Program-made: the position numbers and the translations under genes | Assembly: GCF_000583655.1 (NCBI RefSeq) | Contig: NZ_BAKI01000004.1 | Location: forward strand, 55,286-119,285 | Reading direction: 5' to 3' | Origin: Lentilactobacillus farraginis DSM 18382 = JCM 14108 | GTDB taxonomy: Bacteria > Bacillota > Bacilli > Lactobacillales > Lactobacillaceae | DNA: 64,000 nt | Shown here: positions 59,105-64,000 of the stretch, piece by piece | How the letters are laid out: each line of letters opens with the position of its first letter | How positions within the stretch are numbered: position 1 is the first letter of the stretch | The notes under the pieces: model-generated | The model's input: only the letters and a program-made list of their open reading frames with translations | The model's database searches: none | What the model was told of the DNA's origin: nothing

Positions 59105-59218
59105 TCAATCCGCCTCCTGCTTTTTGAACCCAGTATAAATGAGCATTCATAAAAAGTAAATGTTTGGCTAGCCATCTCAAAAAAAGTATAATGAATTTGA
59201 ATACAGGAGGTGGGGATT

Positions 59219-59713
59219 GTGAAAAAACAAATCGCAATTACCTTTGGTGACAGCCGGATTATGAATCAAATCAGAGAGAAGCATCCTGATAGAAAGCTTG
59301 TCACTTATAAGGCGTTAAATCAAACAGGTAAGCTTATGATGTTGGATTATTCAGGAGAGAAACCGGTTTTTCAATCACCGGTGCTCTATGATGTTCTGGG
59401 CCATGGCGGTACGGACAATTGGGATAGCTTTATCAGTTTCTCAACACTGGATTTAAATTTCGATCAGCAGAAGGTTTTTGACGCCAGAATCAATCAATTG
59501 ATCAGCAATGGGTTGCCGACCGGGATGTATTCTATTTATTCCTTGAATTATCATAAGGATATCAGTCAACGGGTTATTTTGGGAACTTGGAAATCGTACC
59601 GTGATTTTGAACTTTGGAAAAACGCCTCACATGAATTTGTTCCAAAAGAATATCGCGATTCGCCGAGCTTTTATTCACATGAATCCTATTACACGCCCGC
59701 TGAAGAGAAGTAA
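59219..59713 (+). CDS. Uncharacterised protein, possible ABM-like alpha/beta barrel
   Basis: About 164 residues, soluble. The GTG at 59219 lies 8 bases after AGGAGG. The middle (about residues 60-110: YDVLGHGG, FISFSTLDL, VFDARINQL) and SQRVILGTWKSYRDFELWKNA resemble the ferredoxin-like antibiotic-biosynthesis-monooxygenase / HmoB group, whose members bind haem or small aromatics. I do not see a clear catalytic residue and the match is from memory of pattern only. Divergent from the MBL gene and convergent with copB. Confidence 0.5.
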   Translation: MKKQIAITFGDSRIMNQIREKHPDRKLVTYKALNQTGKLMMLDYSGEKPVFQSPVLYDVLGHGGTDNWDSFISFSTLDLNFDQQKVFDARINQLISNGLPTGMYSIYSLNYHKDISQRVILGTWKSYRDFELWKNASHEFVPKEYRDSPSFYSHESYYTPAEEK

Positions 59714-59741
59714 ACTTTAACCATTTTATAGATAATCAATA

Positions 59742-59797
59742 AAAATATCAGGCTATTCACAGGAACTCAGTTTCTTGCAAACAGCCTGATATTTTTT
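59742..59797. terminator. Bidirectional terminator before copB end
   Basis: AAAAATATCAGGCT and AGCCTGATATTTTT pair around a loop of about 24 bases; flanked by A and T runs on the two strands. Confidence 0.88.
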
Positions 59798-61983
59798 CTA
59801 ACCAACCCGTAACGTTAATGCATTAATGGAAACCACAATCGTACTGAGGGACATCAAAACGGCGCCGACCATCGGACTCAATAGGATGCCGGCAAAGGCT
59901 AAAATCCCGGCTGCTAACGGAATAGCAATGATATTATAACCAGCACCCCACCATAAGTTTTGCTTCATCTTTTCCGAAGTCCGCTTAGCAAGTTTGAAAA
60001 GATCAACCACGTCTTTGGGGTCGCTTCGAACTAATACAATGTCGGCCGAATCAATTGCGACATCGGTTCCGGCACCAATGGCTACCCCGACATCAGCACC
60101 ACTTAAACTTGGCGCGTCATTAACACCGTCGCCAATAAACATTGTCGGGCCTTTTTGCTGATATTTGGAAACAATTTTTTGCTTATCTTCAGGCAATAGT
60201 TTTGCTTGAAAGTCACTGATCCCCAGTTGTCGGGCCACACTTTCCGCAATTGCCGCATTGTCGCCTGTCAACATTACCGGTTGAATGTGGTGTTGTTTTA
60301 AATAATCGATCATTGGCTTGGAGCCCGGTTTAATTTCATCACCTTCACCAATGGCGCCAATTACCTGGTTGTTTTCAATTAAAAAGCTGATTGAATTATT
60401 TTTATCAGCCAACAATTTATTAACAACTGTTTGATCATATTGCACCTGATTTTTATTAAAGAAGTTGCTTGAAACTAATTGGTAAATCTTTCCGTTAACA
60501 TTACCGATTAACCCAAACCCGGGAATCTGTTGAACGTTTTCAGCCGACTGAATCTGAAGATGATTTTCCAAAACGGCGGTCATCACCCCCTTAGCCAGTG
60601 GGTGACTGGAGGTTTGTTCCAAGGAACCGGCAATCTTTAAAATATCAGTTTTTGAATAGGCATCATTAAGCGTTTGATAAAAATTGAGTTTGAAGTTCCC
60701 CGCCGTCAAAGTACCGGTTTTATCCATCAAAACATAGTGAACCCGGTTAGCGCGTTCCAAAGCTGAGGAATCCCGAATTAACAGACCATTTTGTGCGGCC
60801 AATGCCGTCGAGCGGGAAACTACCAGTGGAACTGCCAGGCCGAGTGCGTGCGGGCAGGCAATGATCAGGACCGTTACGGCAATCGGTAGTGCCACCGTAG
60901 CCCCACTAACGAGCATCCAAACAATGAAGGCAATAATTGCTACTGAAAGTGCAGCGTAGAATAAATACCCGGCCACCCGATCAGCAACGGTTTGCGCGTG
61001 AGATTTATTTTCAGAAGCATGCTGGACCAGCTGCATCACCTTATTCAAAAAGCTGTCCCCCTGAGCTTTGGTAACTTTAAATTCAAAAGTACCGTCATTA
61101 TTAATAGCACCGCCAATAACTTCATCGTTGACGGTTTTGGAAACCAGCTTGGATTCACCGGTAACCAACGATTCGTTTACCGTTGTTGTCCCTTTAACAA
61201 TCAACCCATCGGCAGGAATTTTTCCACCAGCTTGGACCTGCACAACATCGTTCACCTTTAGGTCAGCTACATTGACGGACACAACCTGACCGTTTTTAAC
61301 AACCCGGGCAGTATCAGGCAACAGCTTGGACAGGGCATCCACTGCTGAACCGGCACTATCAATTGATTTCATTTCAATGATATGCCCCAGCAGCATAATA
61401 TCGATCAATGTTGACAGTTCCCAAAAGAATTCATCAACAGGTGGGGTGACGTGGAAAAGATGATTGGCAATCACTGAGTAGATACTGTAGAAATAAGCAA
61501 CGGTAATCCCCAAGGTAATCAAAGACATCATTCCTGGTTTTTTAGTCTGAAACTCCGTTTTGGCACCCGAAAAGAATGGCTTGCCGCCGTAAAAATACAG
61601 AATCGAGCCAATTACAGCCAAAATCAGCGGTGACCAAACGAACTGAAACGTTAAGCCTTCATGCCAGCCATTGGTGAAAGTAAAACAACCGGGACGGTAA
61701 GCACCAGTGAAATCCAAAAGCGCCGATTTAAGTCGCCCATATTCATATTCATATGATGACCATGCATCCCCGACATTTGATGATCATCCGACATGTCCAT
61801 ACCACCCATTTGGTGATCCATGCCTGTCATACTATCATGTTGCATTGTCATATGATGTTGGCCTGACATCGGTGTTTTTTGGGCTGTCAATGATTTTTCC
61901 TTTTCTGATTGAGCCTGCATCTTATTCATTTGATCAGCCGATGACGTCTTCATATGTCTTATTGATTCCTCATGTTTTGCCAT
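59798..61983 (-). CDS. copB: CopB-type P1B copper-translocating ATPase (frameshifted)
   Basis: Exports copper (possibly silver). 728 residues when repaired. The first 80 residues hold a Met/His-rich metal-binding tail (HHMTMQHDSMTGMDHQMGGMD) instead of a CxxC domain, which marks the CopB subtype, as does CPH in IACPHALGLAVP near residue 374. Also seen: the phosphorylation motif DKTGTLTAG near 416 and the hinge GDGVNDAPSL. The frame breaks at 61656-61657: AAGGGC has lost a G after SPMAGMK. It is preceded by two cop boxes. Confidence 0.92.
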
Positions 61984-62054
61984 GATTAATCCCCCCTTCT
62001 CAACAACATCTTCGTACTTTATTTATTAAACGGTTCTTATTACCAACTTCCATC

Positions 62055-62098
62055 TACAATTGTAGACTTAAAATCCAAAAAGTGCAACTACAAATGTA
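62055..62098 (-). promoter_or_regulatory. cop promoter with two CopY boxes
   Basis: TACAATTGTA (62055-62064) and TACAAATGTA (62089-62098) match the CopY consensus TACAnnTGTA, 34 bases apart. A promoter lies across them on the minus strand: TTGCAC (62082-62087) and TACAAT (62059-62064) with 17 bases between, so the -10 overlaps one box. CopY represses until copper arrives. No copY gene is in the window. Confidence 0.85.
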
Positions 62099-62160
62099 GA
62101 CTTCAAGATTTTTGAATATTGTTCAGACAATATTTCACTGTCTAATAATGGATCCAAAAA

Positions 62161-62202
62161 GAGGGTCAGCAGTTACTTAACAAAGTAGTCTGCTGACCCT
62201 CA
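62161..62202 (-). terminator. Terminator of the rRNA-tRNA operon
   Basis: GAGGGTCAGCAG and CTGCTGACCCTC are exact complements around a 18-base loop, followed by TTTTTGG on the minus strand. It lies 28 bases after the last tRNA gene. Confidence 0.9.
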
Positions 62203-62230
62203 AAGCTTTGGAGACATTCGATTAAAATGA

Positions 62231-62305
62231 CGGTTCGTACGAGACTCGAACTCGTGACCTCCTGCGTGACAGGCAGGCGTCCTAAACCAACTAGACCAAC
62301 GAACC
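62231..62305 (-). tRNA. tRNA-Asp (GTC), copy 2 in transcript order
   Basis: Cloverleaf with acceptor GGTTCGT/ACGAACC and anticodon loop CTGTCAC. CCA is not encoded. Identical to the tRNA-Asp at 62834-62908. Last tRNA before the terminator. Confidence 0.93.
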
Positions 62306-62309
62306 AAAA

Positions 62310-62383
62310 TTGCGGGAGCTGGATTTGAACCAACGACCTTCGGGTTATGAACCCGACGAGCTACCAGACTGCTCCATCCCGCG
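62310..62383 (-). tRNA. tRNA-fMet (CAT), copy 2
   Basis: Initiator features: unpaired C1-A72 at the acceptor end and three G-C pairs (GGG/CCC) next to the anticodon loop. Loop base 32 is T here and C in the copy at 62913-62986. CCA not encoded. Confidence 0.92.
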
Positions 62384-62410
62384 ATAATATAAAATTAAAC
62401 TGTTATTGAA

Positions 62411-62482
62411 TGACCCGTACGGGATTTGAACCCATGTTACCGCCGTGAAAGGGCGGTGTCTTAACCACTTGACCAACGGGTC
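62411..62482 (-). tRNA. tRNA-Glu (TTC)
   Basis: Acceptor GACCCGT/ACGGGTC and anticodon arm CCGCC-CTTTCAC-GGCGG. A target of MnmA thiolation. Confidence 0.92.
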
Positions 62483-62488
62483 ATTTAA

Positions 62489-62576
62489 CGGAGAAGGAGA
62501 GATTCGAACTCTCGCGCCGCTTACGCGACCTACACCCTTAGCAGGGGCGCCTCTTCAGCCACTTGAGTACTTCTCC
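62489..62576 (-). tRNA. tRNA-Ser (GCT)
   Basis: Long variable arm, acceptor GGAGAAG/CTTCTCC, anticodon loop CTGCTAA; about 88 bases. Confidence 0.92.
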
Positions 62577-62580
62577 AATA

Positions 62581-62654
<74 letters not shown>

Positions 62655-62670
62655 ATTATAACACATAAAA

Positions 62671-62741
62671 AGCGGGTGACGAGAATCGGACTCGCGACAA
62701 CAGCTTGGAAGGCTGTGGTTTTACCACTAAACTACACCCGC
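62671..62741 (-). tRNA. tRNA-Gly (TCC)
   Basis: Acceptor GCGGGTG/CACCCGC, anticodon arm ACAGC-CTTCCAA-GCTGT; about 71 bases. Confidence 0.92.
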
Positions 62742-62755
62742 ATATTTAATTATAG

Positions 62756-62828
62756 TGGCGCGGGACAGAATCGAACTGCCGACACATGGAGCTTCAATCC
62801 ATTGCTCTACCGACTGAGCTACCGAGCC
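62756..62828 (-). tRNA. tRNA-Phe (GAA)
   Basis: Anticodon arm ATGGA-TTGAAGC-TCCAT. The acceptor stem GGCTCGG against CCGCGCC has one mismatch (T4 against C69); CCGAGCC would be expected, so a miscalled base at 62760 or nearby is likely. Confidence 0.9.
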
Positions 62829-62833
62829 AAAAG

Positions 62834-62908
62834 CGGTTCGTACGAGACTCGAACTCGTGACCTCCTGCGTGACAGGCAGGCGTCCTAAACCAACTAGACC
62901 AACGAACC
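62834..62908 (-). tRNA. tRNA-Asp (GTC), copy 1
   Basis: Identical to 62231-62305, including the five-base spacer to the following fMet gene. Anticodon loop CTGTCAC. Confidence 0.93.
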
Positions 62909-62912
62909 AAAA

Positions 62913-62986
<74 letters not shown>

Positions 62987-62995
62987 ATAATTAAA

Positions 62996-63083
62996 AGGAG
63001 GATGAGAGATTCGAACTCTCGCGTGGTTTGACCCACCTAGCGGTTTTCAAGACCGCCCCCTTCAGCCACTTGGGTAATCCTCC
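62996..63083 (-). tRNA. tRNA-Ser (TGA)
   Basis: Acceptor GGAGGAT/ATCCTCC, anticodon arm GCGGT-CTTGAAA-ACCGC, long variable arm. The discriminator base reads T, where G is usual for Ser. Confidence 0.9.
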
Positions 63084-63130
63084 ATGAAGTAACATCAAAA
63101 AAATGTATTATAAAATAAAACTGAGTCTAA

Positions 63131-63204
63131 TGGACCTTGTAGGACTCGAACCTACGACCGGACGGTTATGAGCCGTCTGCTCTAACCAACTGAGCTAAAG
63201 GTCC
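63131..63204 (-). tRNA. tRNA with CAT anticodon, probably tRNA-Ile2 (lysidine type)
   Basis: Acceptor GGACCTT/AAGGTCC, anticodon arm GACGG-CTCATAA-CCGTC. Its position between the other CAT tRNA and tRNA-Ser matches Ile2 in the Bacillus trnB order, and the body resembles Ile2; an elongator Met reading cannot be excluded. Confidence 0.85.
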
Positions 63205-63225
63205 AAGAAGGTCCAAGACCCTATA

Positions 63226-63299
63226 TCGCGGCAGGGGGGATCGAACCCTCGACCTCCCGGGTATGAACCGGACGCTCTAGCCAGCTGAGCTACACCGCG
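63226..63299 (-). tRNA. tRNA with CAT anticodon, probably elongator tRNA-Met
   Basis: Anticodon arm TCCGG-TTCATAC-CCGGG. It follows tRNA-Pro in transcript order, as elongator Met does (after Ala) in trnB clusters. The acceptor pairs as CGCGGTG/TGCCGCG with two wobble pairs. Confidence 0.82.
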
Positions 63300-63329
63300 A
63301 TGATGATGCCGTTGATAGTATTCTATCAA

Positions 63330-63403
63330 TCGGGAAGACAGGATTCGAACCTGCGACCCCCTGGTCCCAAACCAGGTGCTCTACCAAGCTGAGCTACTTC
63401 CCG
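63330..63403 (-). tRNA. tRNA-Pro (TGG)
   Basis: Acceptor CGGGAAG/CTTCCCG, anticodon arm CCTGG-TTTGGGA-CCAGG. Confidence 0.93.
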
Positions 63404-63412
63404 TTGAACTAA

Positions 63413-63486
63413 TGCACCCAGTAGGAGTCGAACCTACAACCTTCTGATTCGTAGTCAGACACTCTATCCAGTTGCGCTATGGGTGC
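63413..63486 (-). tRNA. tRNA-Arg (ACG)
   Basis: Acceptor GCACCCA/TGGGTGC, anticodon arm TCTGA-CTACGAA-TCAGA; A34 is expected to become inosine. Confidence 0.93.
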
Positions 63487-63492
63487 AAAATA

Positions 63493-63578
63493 TGCCGAGG
63501 ACCGGGATCGAACCGGTACGGTCATCACTGACCGCAGGATTTTAAGTCCTGTGCGTCTGCCAATTCCGCCACCCCGGC
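63493..63578 (-). tRNA. tRNA-Leu (TAA)
   Basis: Acceptor GCCGGGG/CCTCGGC with one G-T pair, anticodon arm CAGGA-CTTAAAA-TCCTG, long variable arm. Confidence 0.93.
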
Positions 63579-63585
63579 ATAATAA

Positions 63586-63657
63586 AGCGGAAGACGGGAT
63601 TCGAACCCGCGACCCCCACCATGGCAAGGTGATGTTCTACCACTGAACTACTTCCGC
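63586..63657 (-). tRNA. tRNA-Gly (GCC)
   Basis: Acceptor GCGGAAG/CTTCCGC, anticodon loop TTGCCAT. Confidence 0.93.
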
Positions 63658-63661
63658 AAAA

Positions 63662-63734
63662 TGCCGACTAGAAGATTCGAACTTCCGACCCCCTGTTTAC
63701 AAGACAGGTGCTCTGCCAGCTGAGCTAAGTCGGC
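63662..63734 (-). tRNA. tRNA-Thr (TGT)
   Basis: Acceptor GCCGACT/AGTCGGC, anticodon arm CCTGT-CTTGTAA-ACAGG. Confidence 0.93.
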
Positions 63735-63775
63735 ATACAACATTATATTATGCGCTTAATAATATTCAATTGTAA

Positions 63776-63848
63776 TGAGCCGTGGCAGTCTCGAACTGCC
63801 GACCCTCTGATTAAAAGTCAGATGCTCTACCAACTGAGCTAACGGCTC
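63776..63848 (-). tRNA. tRNA-Lys (TTT)
   Basis: Acceptor GAGCCGT/ACGGCTC, anticodon arm TCTGA-CTTTTAA-TCAGA. A target of MnmA thiolation. Confidence 0.93.
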
Positions 63849-63852
63849 AATA

Positions 63853-63925
63853 TGGAGGATACAGGGATCGAACCTGTGACCTCCTGCTTGTAAGGCAGAT
63901 GCTCTCCCAGCTGAGCTAATCCTCC
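63853..63925 (-). tRNA. tRNA-Val (TAC)
   Basis: Acceptor GGAGGAT/ATCCTCC, anticodon arm TCTGC-CTTACAA-GCAGG. First tRNA after 5S rRNA. Confidence 0.93.
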
Positions 63926-63932
63926 ATAAATC

Positions 63933-64000
63933 GCGTGGCAACGTCCTACCCTCGCAGGGGGCGATCCCCCAACTACTCTTGGCGTACAGAAGCTTAACTG
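63933..64000 (-). rRNA. 5S ribosomal RNA, 3' part
   Basis: The last bases of the window read, on the minus strand, as the 3' end of 5S rRNA: AGAGTAGTTGGGGGATCGCC, then GGGTAGGACGTTGCCACGC. The gene runs off the right edge; an rRNA operon lies beyond it and the tRNA cluster is its distal part. Confidence 0.9.

Overview
The window comes from a lactobacillus (Bacillota, Lactobacillaceae), most likely a heterofermentative, Lentilactobacillus-like lineage. This rests on the gene families and gene order: recD2/TPR/gpmB/mnmA and DUF1831/iscS blocks, a Bacillus-type division and cell wall (dcw) cluster, relQ-nadK-rluD, yjbH-pepF-coiA, mecA-spx, DUF3397 and DUF4044 proteins, T-box leaders, and a trnB-like tRNA cluster after 5S rRNA. 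The genus is inference. Nearly all genes lie on the minus strand.

Layout: (1) 1-7321: 5' part of prs, recD2, a TPR protein, gpmB, an AEC transporter on the plus strand, and mnmA. (2) 7436-17496: an amino-acid island with his genes in the order ZGBHAFIEC behind a T-box, a PHP-type histidinol phosphatase and two tandem branched-chain aminotransferases. hisD is missing. The island separates mnmA from its usual partners DUF1831/iscS. (3) 17819-21201: DUF1831, iscS, mtnN, a small membrane protein, a NUDIX hydrolase and a cold-shock-like protein. (4) 21334-37937: the dcw cluster read from mraZ through rsmH, ftsL, pbpX, mraY, murD, murG, divIB, ftsA, ftsZ, sepF, yggT, ylmH and divIVA to T-box-controlled ileS. 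mraZ is preceded by 10-nt-spaced GTGG repeats that look like its own operator. (5) 38225-49249: DUF3397, DUF4044, ftsK, trmL, rlmA, rluD, nadK, relQ, yjbH-like, pepF, coiA. (6) 49416-56989: gshA, a CiaRH two-component system, and a divergent GtrA / GT-C / GT2 glycosylation operon with a CiaR-like box in its promoter. This block sits between coiA and mecA-spx, which are usually neighbours. (7) 57062-61983: mecA, spx, an MBL-fold hydrolase, an unrecognised protein, and a CopB-type ATPase behind two cop boxes. (8) 62231-64000: 19 tRNA genes and the 3' end of 5S rRNA, all minus strand.

The sequence carries about 16 small indels in 14 genes, almost all single-base losses in short homopolymers and several in essential genes (ileS, murG, pbpX). 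I read these as sequencing or assembly errors and give repaired gene spans, with each break point stated.

The most unusual non-gene feature is a structured repeat of about 123 bp. There are two full tandem copies plus a fragment between the his T-box and hisZ, and an inverted copy upstream of gpmB. Its hairpin arms differ between copies but stay complementary, so the structure seems to be under selection. The clearest regulatory lead is the CiaR-type direct repeat on the glycosylation operon. No CRISPR array, insertion sequence or prophage was seen.
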